From positions 1,550,001-1,614,000 of the forward strand of contig NZ_JAGPNL010000001.1 in assembly GCF_018069565.1 (NCBI RefSeq): a stretch of 64,000 bases of DNA, read 5' to 3'. The stretch is from Streptomyces tagetis. Lineage in GTDB: Bacteria; Actinomycetota; Actinomycetes; Streptomycetales; Streptomycetaceae. How positions within the stretch are numbered: position 1 is the first letter of the stretch; the number at the start of each line of letters is the position of its first letter. A program made the position numbers and the translations under genes. A model generated the notes under the pieces. The model was not told the DNA's origin. It saw only the letters and a program-made list of their open reading frames with translations, and ran no database searches. This document shows, piece by piece, positions 55,854-64,000 of this stretch.

Positions 55854-56681
55854 TCAGCGCACGGACGCGTCCGGTCCGGTCCGCTCCGTCGCCTTCGGCG
55901 CGCACCGCTCGCCCGGCAGGAACGTCACCTGCGGGGCCCCGGTGCGCGGGTGGACCGCGACCTCGGCCGACACGCCGTACACCTCGGCCAGCAGCCCGGG
56001 GGTGAGGACGTCGGCGGGCGGGCCCGAGGCGGTGACCCGGCCCTCCCGCAGGACGTAGAGGCGGTCGCAGTAGTACGCGGCCAGATTGAGGTCGTGCAGG
56101 GCGACGAGGACCGTGGCGGAGAGCCGGCGCAGCGTGTCGAGGACGTCGAGCTGGTGCCGGATGTCCAGGTGGTTGGTCGGCTCGTCCAGGACGAGCAGCG
56201 AGGGCTGCTGGGCGAGCGCGCGGGCGATCAGGACGCGTTGCCGCTCCCCGCCGGAGAGCCGGTCGAAGGACCGGGCGGCCAGCGCGGTCCCGTCCACCGC
56301 GTCGAGCGCCCGGTCGATGAGCGCGCCGTCCTCGGCGGTGTCCCCGGCCAGCAGCCGCTGGTGCGGGGTGCGGCCCATGGCGACCACCTCGCGCACCGTC
56401 AGGTCGAAGTCGGCGCCGCCCTCCTGGACCACCGCCGCCACCGTGCGGGCCAGCCGGCGCACCGTCAGGGACCACACGTCGGCGTCGTCGACGCGGACGT
56501 GGCCCTCCCGGGGGCGCAGCACCCGGTAGACGGCGCGCAGCAGACTGGACTTGCCGCTGCCGTTGGGACCGACCAGGCCGATGGTCTCGCCCGGCCGGGC
56601 GGTCAGCGACACGTCTTCCACCAGACGGCGGGCGCCCGCGGTGAGGGTGACACCCTCGACGGAGAGACCGGCGGCGGTCAC
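55854..56681 (-). CDS. btuD: Cobalamin ABC importer, ATPase
   Basis: 275 residues, FecE/BtuD type. Walker A GPNGSGKSS, signature LSGGERQR, Walker B LLVLDEPTNHLD, and His in VALHDLNLAAYYCD. It ends in VFLPGERC-like residues and a basic tail. GTG overlaps the stop of the permease gene. The family serves siderophores, heme and cobalamin; the cobalamin riboswitch in front of the operon points to cobalamin or cobinamide. Confidence 0.85.
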   Translation of the reverse strand: MTAAGLSVEGVTLTAGARRLVEDVSLTARPGETIGLVGPNGSGKSSLLRAVYRVLRPREGHVRVDDADVWSLTVRRLARTVAAVVQEGGADFDLTVREVVAMGRTPHQRLLAGDTAEDGALIDRALDAVDGTALAARSFDRLSGGERQRVLIARALAQQPSLLVLDEPTNHLDIRHQLDVLDTLRRLSATVLVALHDLNLAAYYCDRLYVLREGRVTASGPPADVLTPGLLAEVYGVSAEVAVHPRTGAPQVTFLPGERCAPKATERTGPDASVR

Positions 56682-57778
56682 GCGGCACCCCCCTCCCGGT
56701 GCCGGCGCGCGTCCCGGCGCAGCAGCCACAGGAAGAACGGGCCCCCGCACAGCGCGGTGAGCACGCCGACCGGGATCTCCATCGGCGCGGCGACGGTGCG
56801 CGCGGCGATGTCGGCCCACACGAGGAAGACCGCCCCGGCGAGCGCGGCCGTCGGCAGCACCCGGCGGTGGTCGCCGCCGACCAGGAGCCGTACCACGTGC
56901 GGCAGCATCAGGCCGACGAAGCCGATCGGCCCGGCCGCCGCGACCAGCACGCCCGTCACCAGCGAGAGCAGTACGAACATCCGGGCCCGGAACCGCGCCA
57001 CGTCCAGGCCCATGGTGGTGGCGGCCTCCTCGCCGGCCAGCAGCAGGTTGAGGTTGCGGGCCTGCGTCAGGAGGACGCCGACACCCACCAGCAGGGCCGC
57101 GCTCGGCAGGGCGAGGGTGCCCCAGTCGACGCCGCCGAGGCCGCCGAGGGTCCAGGCGAGCACGTGGCGGGCCTCGTGACCCCGGTCGGAGGTGAGCAGC
57201 AGCAGGTTGAGGACGGCGGTGAGCACCGCGGCGATCGCCACGCCGGAGAGCACCAGCCGTACGGAGGTGATGCGTCCGCCGGTGCGGGCGGTGGCGTAGA
57301 CGAGGACCAGCGCGCCCAGCGCGCCCGCGAACGCGGAGACCGGCAGGGACGCCGGGCCGAAGAGGGAGACCCCGAACACGATCACCGCGACCGCCCCGAG
57401 GGACGCCCCGGAGGAGACGCCCAGCAGGTACGGCTCGGCCAGCGGATTGCGCACCAGCGCCTGGAGGGCGGTGCCCACCACCGCCAGCCCGGCGCCGGTC
57501 ACGGCCCCGAGCACCACGCGCGGCGCCCGGACGTCGAGGACGATCGTCTCCCGGGCCCGGGTCCAGTCGGGCACCCCCCAGTCGGCGCCGAGCGCGTGCG
57601 TCACGATGCCCCACACCTGGCCGGGCGGCACCCGTACCGAGCCGATCGCCAGCCCCGCCGTGACGGAGGCCAGCAGCAGCACGACGAGGACCGCCACCGT
57701 CGCCGCCAGGCCCGTCCGGCCCGGGGGCCGGACGGGCACGGGCGCCGTGGTGGGTGTGCCGGGGGCCGGCGCCGTCAC
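56678..57778 (-). CDS. btuC: Cobalamin ABC importer, permease
   Basis: 366 residues with about ten membrane segments of the FecCD/BtuC type: RAPRVVLGAVTGAGLAVVGTALQALVRNPLAEPYLLGVSSGASLGAV near 80-130, and GPIGFVGLMLPHVVRLLVGGDHR near 285, both strongly conserved. GTG start in the stop of btuF (GTGA), and the stop overlaps btuD, so the three genes are translationally coupled. Confidence 0.87.
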   Translation of the reverse strand: MTAPAPGTPTTAPVPVRPPGRTGLAATVAVLVVLLLASVTAGLAIGSVRVPPGQVWGIVTHALGADWGVPDWTRARETIVLDVRAPRVVLGAVTGAGLAVVGTALQALVRNPLAEPYLLGVSSGASLGAVAVIVFGVSLFGPASLPVSAFAGALGALVLVYATARTGGRITSVRLVLSGVAIAAVLTAVLNLLLLTSDRGHEARHVLAWTLGGLGGVDWGTLALPSAALLVGVGVLLTQARNLNLLLAGEEAATTMGLDVARFRARMFVLLSLVTGVLVAAAGPIGFVGLMLPHVVRLLVGGDHRRVLPTAALAGAVFLVWADIAARTVAAPMEIPVGVLTALCGGPFFLWLLRRDARRHREGGAA

Positions 57779-58818
57779 CGGAAGCTCGCGGGGTGCAGCC
57801 CGCGGGCCAGGTCCTCGACGATGTACGCGGAACGGACCCCGACCAGCGTCGCGGTCAGCGGCAGGACCACGAACCGCTTCTCGCGCACGGCGGGCACGTC
57901 CGCGAGGGCGGGCTGCGACAGCAGGAACTTCTTCTTCTCCTCGACGCTGCCGGCACCGGCGTAGTCGTAGATGGCGATGACCTCGGGCCGGCGCTCGACG
58001 ACCTGCTCCCAGGAGACGTCGCCGAAGACCTCGTCCAGGTCGGAGAAGACGTTCTTCCCGCCGGCCAGCCGGATCAGGTCGGTGCCGAGGCCCTTGCCAC
58101 CGGCGGTGAAGGCGCTCTTGTCGCCGCTGTCGTACACGAAGACGGGCACGGCGGGCGCGTCCTCGACCGCGGCGGCGGCCTTGTCCACGCGGGCGCCGAG
58201 GTCGGCGACGAGCCGGCCGGCACGCTCGGACACCCCGAAGATCCGGCCGATGACGCGGATCTCCTCGTAGGTGTCCTCCATCGTCACCTTGTCCCGGCCG
58301 CAGTACTCGCGGTTGAGGTGGGTGTCGATCCCGGCGTCCGCGAACGCCTTGCGGGAGCGGCCCTCCTTCTCCGCGAACGCGCTGCCGTAACCGCCGTAGA
58401 CGAAGTCCGGTTCGGCCTCCAGGATCGCTTCGAAGGACGGCTCCCGCTTCGCCAGTTCGGGGACGGAGGCGAAGTCCTCGCGCAGTTCGGGCAGGACGGC
58501 GGAGTCGGGGAAGGCGGTTCCCACCATGCGGTCCTTCAGCCCGAGGGAGAGCATCAGCTCCGCCGGGTGCTGATGGATGGTGACCACCCGGGAGGGCGGT
58601 CTGTCGTACGTGGTCTTGACACCGCAGTTGTCGACGGTCACGGGGAAGCCCGCGGGGGCGGACGCCGTGGCCTTCGCGTCCTTGTCGGTGCCGGGCGAGG
58701 CGCCGCAGCCCGCGGTGAGCAGGACGGCCGCCAGGGCGAACGCGCCGGCGGCGCGGGCCGGGCGGCGCCGGCGGGCAGGGGTGGACGGTCGCGGGGCACG
58801 GGGCATGCCGGTATACAC
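57775..58818 (-). CDS. btuF: Cobalamin-binding lipoprotein
   Basis: 347 residues. Lipobox LLTAGCG near residue 38 shows a lipoprotein signal. The rest is the class III binding-protein fold with one long linking helix: SRVVTIHQHPAELMLSLGLKDRMVGTAF near 80-105 and VYDSGDKSAFTAGGKGLGTDLIRLAGGKNVF near 230. GTG start at 58818 has AGGAGG 6 nt upstream. The riboswitch begins about 48 nt further up. Specificity for cobalamin rests on that riboswitch; sequence alone would also allow a siderophore. Confidence 0.85.
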   Translation of the reverse strand: MYTGMPRAPRPSTPARRRRPARAAGAFALAAVLLTAGCGASPGTDKDAKATASAPAGFPVTVDNCGVKTTYDRPPSRVVTIHQHPAELMLSLGLKDRMVGTAFPDSAVLPELREDFASVPELAKREPSFEAILEAEPDFVYGGYGSAFAEKEGRSRKAFADAGIDTHLNREYCGRDKVTMEDTYEEIRVIGRIFGVSERAGRLVADLGARVDKAAAAVEDAPAVPVFVYDSGDKSAFTAGGKGLGTDLIRLAGGKNVFSDLDEVFGDVSWEQVVERRPEVIAIYDYAGAGSVEEKKKFLLSQPALADVPAVREKRFVVLPLTATLVGVRSAYIVEDLARGLHPASFR

Positions 58819-58865
58819 GTGAAGCCTCCTGGGGAGTCCGCGCTCCTCGGAACGGGCCCGCGACA

Positions 58866-59020
58866 GGCCAGTGTCCTGACTCCCGGATCGACGTTCCCCC
58901 CGCCTTCCCGCGCGGCGCGCAGTGGCATGTCGAAGGGTTGCACTCCCCGGTCACAGTGGCGGGACCGTGCCGGATTCACACCGGCTTCCTGTCTCCCGTC
59001 GCGGCGATGACCCGACGATC
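58866..59020 (-). ncRNA. Cobalamin riboswitch in the btuFCD leader
   Basis: The minus strand reads GAAGCCGGTGTGAATCC, then CGGTCCCGCCACTGTGACC, a variable arm, and the B12 box AGTCAGGACACTGGCCTG near 58868-58885. These are the conserved elements of the class I cobalamin riboswitch in order. It differs in sequence from the nrd one, so the two are independent. Confidence 0.93.
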
Positions 59021-59143
59021 GTACGTTCTCCCAGGTGATGGGGGTGAGCCGGGACCGGAAATTCCCGCCCCCGGCCGGGAACCGGGAGCCGCCGCGGTCC
59101 GACTGCTCTCCGGGGGACGAGCGGGAGAGGCGGCGGAGGCCGG

Positions 59144-59779
59144 ATGGGCGGACTGGACGTGCGGATGCGCCGGGTGGAGTGCCGGCACGGACGCGTCGAG
59201 GCGGTGCGCGGGGTGGACCTCGACATCGCGGCGGGCGAACGGGTCGCGCTGACCGGCACCAACGGATCGGGCAAGACCACCCTGGTCCGCGCGGTGCTGG
59301 GCCTGCACCGCCGGGCCGGCGGGGACATCCTCGTCGGCGGCCGGGACACCGCCACGGCCGCCGAGTGGGCGTGGCGGCGCCGGGCCTGCGCCTGGATTCC
59401 GCAGAAACCGGCGACCGGCCGCTTCCCCCTGCCCGCGCGCGAACTCCTCGCCGCCGGCGGCGCCCCCGAGGAGGCGCACCGGGCCGCCGCCCGGCTCGGC
59501 GTGGGAGCGCTGACCCGGCGCCCGCTGCACACCCTCTCCGGCGGACAGCTCCAGCGCATGTACCTGGCCCGCGCGGTCGGCTGCGTCGCCGCCGGCGCCG
59601 GGGTGCTCCTCGCCGACGAGCCCACGGCCGCCCTCGACTTCGCCGGTCAGGAGGAGGCCGCCGACGTGCTGCTCGCGCTGCCGGTGACCGTCGTGGTCGT
59701 CACCCACGACCGGGCCCTGGCCGAACGCTGCGACCGGGTGCTGGAGATGGCCGCGGGCCGGCTGCGGGAGGTGCGGTGA
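59144..59779 (+). CDS. aztA: Zinc/metal ABC importer ATPase (AztA-like)
   Basis: 211 residues with one nucleotide-binding domain: Walker A GTNGSGKTT near 40, signature LSGGQLQRM near 130, Walker B GVLLADEPTAALD near 155, and switch His in VVVTHDRALAE. It is short and of the actinobacterial AztA/ZnuC type. ATG at 59144 has GGAGG 4 nt upstream. Divergent from the btu leader with 123 bp in between, where I see no clear Zur box. Metal specificity is by family only. Confidence 0.8.
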   Translation: MGGLDVRMRRVECRHGRVEAVRGVDLDIAAGERVALTGTNGSGKTTLVRAVLGLHRRAGGDILVGGRDTATAAEWAWRRRACAWIPQKPATGRFPLPARELLAAGGAPEEAHRAAARLGVGALTRRPLHTLSGGQLQRMYLARAVGCVAAGAGVLLADEPTAALDFAGQEEAADVLLALPVTVVVVTHDRALAERCDRVLEMAAGRLREVR

Positions 59780-60654
59780 CCCACCTCGCCGCCGCCGACC
59801 TCGGGCAGCTCCTCGACCTGATGCCCGTCCGCCGGGCCGGCCTCGCCCTGCTGCTCGCGGCGATCGCGCTGCCCGTCGTCGGCGTCGTGATCGTCGGCCT
59901 GGACATCATGCCGGTGCGGTTCGCCATGATGCACGTGGCGCTGCTCGGCATCGCCGTCGGGCTGCTCACCGGAATCGACCCCATGCTGTGCGCGCTGGTC
60001 GCCTGCGCGCTGGCCGGCGCGGGCGTCGCCCCGCTCGCCCGCACCCCCGACGGCCTCTCCGGCGCCATGGGCCTCCTGATGAGCCTCGCCATCGCCGCCG
60101 CCCTGCTGGTCCTGTCCGTCTCCGGCGTCAACGCGCAGGGCGCCTTCGCACTGCTGTGGGGTTCGATCCTCTCCGTCGGCGAGGGCGACCTGTGGCTGCT
60201 CGGCGCGCTCGCCGCCGTCGTCCCGGCCCTCTTCTGGTGGCGCCGCCGCGATCTCGCCCTGCTCCTGTACGACCGGGAACTCGCCCTCGCCTCCGGGGTC
60301 CGCGTCGAACTGCTCACGCTGCTGCTGCTCGTCCTGGTCGCGGTCTCCGTCGCCGGGGCGATCCGGCTGACCGGCGCCCTCCTCGTCGACGCGCTCACCC
60401 TGCTGCCCGCGCTCGCCGCGCGGCGCCTGGGCACCTGCCTGAAGACCATCACCGCCTGGGCCGTCGGCATCGGCGTCGCCGTGAACCTCACCGGGTTCCT
60501 CGTCGCGCTCAGCCTCGACTGGCCGCCCGGTCCCGTCCTCGTCCTCACCGCCGGGGCCGTCGCCCTGGCCGCCCACCTCGTTCCCGAACGGAGAACCCTT
60601 CCATGGCGCGCATCCGCGTCCGTACCCTCCCCCGCACCACCGTCCTCGCCCTGA
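59776..60654 (+). CDS. aztB: Zinc/metal ABC importer permease (AztB-like)
   Basis: 292 residues with about eight membrane segments of the ZnuB/MntB type: MPVRFAMMHVALLGIAVGLLTGIDPML near 45, LLWGSILSVGEGDLWLLGAL near 130 and IRLTGALLVDALTLLPALAARRLGTCLKT near 195. GTG overlaps the aztA stop (GTGA). Its 3' end overlaps the binding-protein gene by 52 bp in another frame. Confidence 0.83.
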   Translation: MTHLAAADLGQLLDLMPVRRAGLALLLAAIALPVVGVVIVGLDIMPVRFAMMHVALLGIAVGLLTGIDPMLCALVACALAGAGVAPLARTPDGLSGAMGLLMSLAIAAALLVLSVSGVNAQGAFALLWGSILSVGEGDLWLLGALAAVVPALFWWRRRDLALLLYDRELALASGVRVELLTLLLLVLVAVSVAGAIRLTGALLVDALTLLPALAARRLGTCLKTITAWAVGIGVAVNLTGFLVALSLDWPPGPVLVLTAGAVALAAHLVPERRTLPWRASASVPSPAPPSSP

Positions 60655-61409
60655 GCACCGCGCTCGCGCTGTCGGCCACCACCGCCTGCGGCTCGACCGG
60701 GACGGGCGGTGAATCGGACGGGAAGGACGGTGGCCTCGTCGTCGTGGCCACCACCACCTGGGAGGGGGCCTTCGCGCGGGCCGCCGGCGCCGAGGACGTC
60801 CGGGTCATCGTGCCCTCCTCCGCGCAGCACGCCCCCGACTACGACCCGCGCCCCTCCGACCTCACCGCCGTCGCCGACGCCGACTTCGTGCTCTACGCGC
60901 CCTTCGAACCGTACGCGGCCAAGATCAAGGAGGCCGCCGGTTCGGACGCCGAACTCGTCGAGGTCGAACTCGACAACGACGCCGACAAGGTGAGCGCCGA
61001 AGTCACCCGCCTGGGAAAGCTGTTCGGCACCGAGGACTCCGCGCGGCGCTGGAACCGCTCCTTCATGACCGAGTACGGCGCCCTCCGCGGCGAACTGCGG
61101 GCGCAGTGGCCCGAGGACCGGGCCCCGGCCGTCGTCGCCCAGGTCTACACCGTGTGGGCGGCCACCATGGCGGGCGCCGACGTGCGCGGCACCTACGGAC
61201 CCGACGCGGTGACGGCGAAGCAGCTCTCCGACCTGTCCGGGAAGAAGCCCGCGCTGGTCCTCGACAACGCACACATGACCACCGGCAAGGTGCTGCCCGA
61301 CTCCGGCGCCCGCCAGGTGGACATCGTCAACTACCCCGGCACCGACCTGGACCTGATGACGGTCTACAAGGACGCCGCAGACGCCATCGGCCGCGCCCTC
61401 GCCTCCTGA
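60603..61409 (+). CDS. aztC: Zinc/metal-binding lipoprotein (AztC-like)
   Basis: 268 residues. Signal with lipobox SATTACG near residue 29, then the metal-binding-protein fold: VVVATTTWEGAFARAAG near 45, SSAQHAPDYDPRPSD with a ligand His near 78, and LDNAHMTTGKVLP with another His near 223. There is no long His-rich loop. ATG at 60603 has GGAGAA in the end of aztB, so it starts before that gene stops. A separate aztD chaperone gene is not in this window. Confidence 0.82.
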   Translation: MARIRVRTLPRTTVLALSTALALSATTACGSTGTGGESDGKDGGLVVVATTTWEGAFARAAGAEDVRVIVPSSAQHAPDYDPRPSDLTAVADADFVLYAPFEPYAAKIKEAAGSDAELVEVELDNDADKVSAEVTRLGKLFGTEDSARRWNRSFMTEYGALRGELRAQWPEDRAPAVVAQVYTVWAATMAGADVRGTYGPDAVTAKQLSDLSGKKPALVLDNAHMTTGKVLPDSGARQVDIVNYPGTDLDLMTVYKDAADAIGRALAS

Positions 61410-61423
61410 CGACCCGCGCCGAG

Positions 61424-61453
61424 GGGGCCGCCGGGAGCGTTCCCGGCGGCCCC
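61424..61453. terminator. Bidirectional terminator between aztC and the acyl-CoA synthetase
   Basis: GGGGCCGCCGGGA and TCCCGGCGGCCCC form a perfect 13-bp stem around GCGT. It lies between two convergent genes. Confidence 0.75.
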
Positions 61454-61500
61454 GGCCGTGCGCCGCCGAGCGCTTCCCGGCGGCCCCGGCCGTGTGCCGC
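61440..61500. repeat. 27-bp direct repeat with a copied terminator arm
   Basis: 61440-61466 and 61474-61500 differ at one base and begin TTCCCGGCGGCCCCGG. Each contains the right arm of the hairpin at 61424-61453, so either copy could pair with the single left arm. Confidence 0.7.
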
Positions 61501-63162
61501 TCAGCCCGCCCGTGCGAACGGACCCTGGCCCGCGCACCGCTCCCGCAGCGCCGCCCGGTCCGGCTTGCCCGCCGGAGTCAGCGGCAACTCCTCCACCAGC
61601 AACAGGTGTTCGGGATGCCTGCCGCGCTCCAGACCCCGGCCGTCCAGGTGCGCGCACAGCTCCGCCAGCGACAGCGCCCCCGCCCGGGGCACCACGCAGG
61701 CCGCCAGCCGCTCGCCCATCAGCGCGTCCGGCACCCCCACGCACACCACGTCCCGCACCCCCGGATGCGCGGCCAGCTCGATCTCCACCTCGGCCGGGCT
61801 GATGTTGGCCCCGCCCCGGATCACCACGTCCTTCAGCCGGCCCACCACCCGCAGCGTGCCGTCCTCCCCGAGCACCCCGAGGTCGCCCGTGCGCACCCAG
61901 CCGTCCCCGGTGCGGTACCGGGCGTCCAACTCGGGCGCGGCGACGTAGCACAGCGGTGTCATGGGGCCGCGGGCGACGATCTCCCCGACCGCGCCGCGCG
62001 GCGCCTCCCGCAGCCCCGGCACGTCCGGGACGGCGATGCGGATGTCCGCCACCCGCGGGTCCGGGCGGCCCGCGACGATCCCGGGCCCCGGAGCGGCGGG
62101 CGGCCCGTCGGACAGGCCCGTGTGGCAGTTGACGCCGTCCGCCGACCCGTAGAGGTTGACGACCGGGCAGCCGAAGACCCGCCGCGCCTCCCGCGCCGTC
62201 GCCGCGTCCAGCGGCGAGCCCCCGACGACCACGGCCGTCGGCGCCGGGAACGGTTCCGCACCGCCCCGCGCGATCCGGTCCAGCACCATCCGGATCATCG
62301 TCGGCACGCCCAGCACATGGCTCGGCCCGTGCGCGGCGAGCGCCGCCAGCGCCGCGTCCGGCGTGAAGTGCCCCGGCAGCACCAGCGTGCCGCCGTGCCG
62401 CGCCAGCGTGACCGGCGTGCCGTTGCTGCCGAACGCGGAGGCCAGCGGCACCAGGAACAGGCAGCGCGGCGCCCGCCCGTCCGGCAGGAGCGAGCCGAGG
62501 AAGTTGCCCCGCCCGCCGGCCAGCGCGTTGTGCGAGTACGCCACCATCTTCGGCTCGGCCTCCGACCCCGAGGAGACCAGGATGCGGGCGGCGTCGTCGG
62601 GGTCCGGGCGCTCCGGCCGGAAGGCCGCCGGATCGCACTCCAGCAGCGCCGACAGCGCCACGGCCCCCTCCGGTACGGGCCCCGGGCCGGCGGCGACCAC
62701 ATGGCGCAGGGCGGGCAGTTCCCCCGCCGCCCCGAGGAGTTCGGCCGCGTGCCGGTCGCCGCGGTGCTCGGCGGCGGCGATCACCGCCACCGCCCGCGCC
62801 CGGCCCAGCAGCGACACCGCCTCCCGCCGTCCCCGCCCGGCCGGGAAGGGCAGCGCGACCGCGCCGAGCGCCGCCAGGGCGAGGTCGGCGGCGACGGCGT
62901 CCCGCCCGTTGGCGAGCTGCGCGCCGACCACGTCCCCGGGCCCCACCCCGAGCCCGGCCAGCCCGGCCGCCAGCCGCCGCGCCCGGTCGTCGAGCGCCGC
63001 GTACGTCAGCGCCCCCTCGGCGTCGACGAGCGCGGTCCGCTCCGGATGGGCGATCCGGCGGGCCCGGTACAGGCTGTACAGGTCCAGGTCGGGACAGGTG
63101 CCGTCGGCGGCCCAGGCACGGCGCAGCGCGGCCGGCAGCAGATCGGGCAGGTCCACGCTCAT
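61501..63162 (-). CDS. AMP-forming acyl-CoA synthetase/ligase
   Basis: 553 residues of the adenylate-forming family. A3 P-loop reads VSSGSEAEPKMVAYSH, unlike the usual SSGTTGxPKG; A5 is NLYGSADG; A7 YRTGDGWVRTGDLG; A8 GRLKDVVIRGGANISP; A10 Lys in PLTPAGKPDRA. The enzyme adenylates a carboxylic acid and loads it on CoA or a carrier. Acid specificity is not readable. ATG at 63162 overlaps the stop of the CoA-transferase gene, so the two act together in acyl-CoA chemistry that continues beyond the window. Confidence 0.85.
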   Translation of the reverse strand: MSVDLPDLLPAALRRAWAADGTCPDLDLYSLYRARRIAHPERTALVDAEGALTYAALDDRARRLAAGLAGLGVGPGDVVGAQLANGRDAVAADLALAALGAVALPFPAGRGRREAVSLLGRARAVAVIAAAEHRGDRHAAELLGAAGELPALRHVVAAGPGPVPEGAVALSALLECDPAAFRPERPDPDDAARILVSSGSEAEPKMVAYSHNALAGGRGNFLGSLLPDGRAPRCLFLVPLASAFGSNGTPVTLARHGGTLVLPGHFTPDAALAALAAHGPSHVLGVPTMIRMVLDRIARGGAEPFPAPTAVVVGGSPLDAATAREARRVFGCPVVNLYGSADGVNCHTGLSDGPPAAPGPGIVAGRPDPRVADIRIAVPDVPGLREAPRGAVGEIVARGPMTPLCYVAAPELDARYRTGDGWVRTGDLGVLGEDGTLRVVGRLKDVVIRGGANISPAEVEIELAAHPGVRDVVCVGVPDALMGERLAACVVPRAGALSLAELCAHLDGRGLERGRHPEHLLLVEELPLTPAGKPDRAALRERCAGQGPFARAG

Positions 63163-64000
63163 GCGAAGCTCCAGGGGGTCGGGACGGCGGGGGCACCGTG
63201 CGCGTCGCGCCCGATGGCCCCGGCCGCGAGCAGGCCGCTCAGGTCGGCGACGACCGGGACGGCGGGGACCCGTTCCGCGCGGAGCCGCTCCACAGCCCGA
63301 GCGGTGGACAGCCCCCGTACGTCGGGGAGTCCGCCGTGGCCCCCGGCGGGCGCGAGCCACCCGTCGGCGGTGCGCAGCGGGCGGCGGAACCCGGCGGGTC
63401 GGCGCGGATCGAGCCCCCGCGCCGCCCGCTCCCGGGCCGCCTCGGTGAGCACGTCGGCCGCGCCGAGCAGCGAGGAGTCCACCCGTACCCCGCTCCCGGT
63501 CCGCTCCCGCAGCAGCAGCCCGGCGAGGACCGCCTCCGCCCCGAGCAGCCCGCCGAGCACGTCGAGCAGCGTCATCAGCGACGGCGCGGGCGGCTCGTCC
63601 GCCGGACGCACCGCCTCGCCCACCCCCGTACGGGCTTGCACCATGAAGTCGGTGCCCATCGGCGCCCCCGGCAGCCGGTCCGCCCACCCGCTCGTGTACG
63701 CGTACACCAGGCCCGGGTTGGCCGCCGACAGGTGCTCGTGGTCCAGCCCGAGCCGGGCGGCCCGGCCCGGTGCCCAGTTGTGCAAAAAAACGTCCGCGGT
63801 GGCGGCCAGTTCCCGCAACCGCCGTTGACCGGCGGGGGACTTGATGTCGACCTCGACGGCCTCCTTGCCCCGGTTCAGCGCCAGCCACCGCGCGGACACG
63901 CCGGAACAGGCGGGCGGCATGCCCCGCAGCGGGTCCCCGCCGGGCGGCTCGATCCGCACCACCCGGGCACCCAGCAGCCCGAGCAGGTGCGTGGCCAGGG
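63159..64000 (-). CDS. Class III CoA transferase (CaiB/BaiF), 5' end outside the window
   Basis: At least 280 residues of the CaiB/BaiF family are inside the window. LLGLLGARVVRIEPPGGDPLR is the conserved early segment and LNRGKEAVEVDIKSPAGQRRLRELAATADVFLHNWAPG follows, with the catalytic-region Asp expected further on in MGTDFMVQARTG. The segment RVDSSLLGAADVL is family-like. The protein is shorter at the C-terminus than typical (about 390 residues), ending in VPTPWSFA. It moves CoA between acids, probably with the coupled ligase. The start lies past position 64000. Confidence 0.82.
   Translation of the reverse strand, partial: LATHLLGLLGARVVRIEPPGGDPLRGMPPACSGVSARWLALNRGKEAVEVDIKSPAGQRRLRELAATADVFLHNWAPGRAARLGLDHEHLSAANPGLVYAYTSGWADRLPGAPMGTDFMVQARTGVGEAVRPADEPPAPSLMTLLDVLGGLLGAEAVLAGLLLRERTGSGVRVDSSLLGAADVLTEAARERAARGLDPRRPAGFRRPLRTADGWLAPAGGHGGLPDVRGLSTARAVERLRAERVPAVPVVADLSGLLAAGAIGRDAHGAPAVPTPWSFA

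Noticed and set aside
58819-59143. A Zur box for the zinc-type importer
   Set aside because: No close match to TGAAAATGATTTTCA was seen by eye.

Overview
The window looks like a chromosomal segment of a streptomycete or close relative. It is very GC-rich throughout, with strong G/C bias at third codon positions, many GTG starts, long runs of 4-bp ATGA/GTGA gene overlaps, Tat and lipoprotein exports, and a full MrpACDEFG antiporter. I see no rRNA, tRNA, transposase, phage gene or CRISPR array.

Layout. (1) 280-3864: prpDBC, the methylcitrate cycle for propionyl-CoA, ending in a strong terminator shared with the convergent nrd operon. (2) 3926-8045, minus strand: nrdI-nrdE-nrdF, a class Ib (NrdI/Mn-type) ribonucleotide reductase, preceded by a cobalamin riboswitch, two NrdR-box-like sites 31 bp apart and a perfect 18-bp palindrome. 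(3) 8259-10942: a small exported Ig-like protein and two IPT/TIG-repeat proteins behind a gene-free 646-bp leader. (4) 11589-18139: a TSUP permease with a divergent AraC regulator, a Ser/Thr kinase fused to an extracellular solute-binding domain, a lone ABC ATPase, and a LysR/SnoaL-like divergent pair. (5) 18320-35715: an apparent catabolic island bracketed by two LysR genes. It holds an HpaB-type monooxygenase, extradiol dioxygenase, RraA-like aldolase, cupin, aldehyde dehydrogenase, RidA protein, NCS1 permease, flavin reductase, acyl-CoA-dehydrogenase-like monooxygenase and FAH hydrolase. On the opposite strand are a Tat-exported metallo-beta-lactamase-fold hydrolase, an amidohydrolase and an MHS-type MFS importer. 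(6) 35730-38820: a cis-prenyltransferase translationally coupled to an MpaB-type (DUF2236) oxygenase with three EF-hands, and a secreted M15-like protein. (7) 39262-40896: an ABC-F ATPase behind an attenuator-like leader. (8) 41105-47768: mrpACDEFG, then a Cmx-type drug exporter. (9) 49149-52016: an extracytoplasmic thiol-redox group (CcdA-like, DsbA-like, a CPVC membrane protein, a small exported protein). (10) 52118-55716: TSUP permease, FUSC permease and a methyltransferase. (11) 55854-59020: btuFCD-type cobalamin uptake with a second cobalamin riboswitch, divergent from an aztABC-type zinc/metal ABC importer (59144-61409). (12) 61501-64000: an acyl-CoA synthetase coupled to a CoA transferase cut by the window edge.

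How it works together: cobalamin is a recurring theme, with one riboswitch on the B12-independent ribonucleotide reductase and another on cobalamin import. The most original parts are the catabolic island, whose enzyme mix (extradiol cleavage, ALDH, RidA, FAH and N-compound transport) suggests meta-cleavage of a nitrogen-containing aromatic, and the cis-prenyltransferase/DUF2236-EF-hand pair, which suggests making and oxidising a prenyl chain. Substrates are inferred only from gene families and context.
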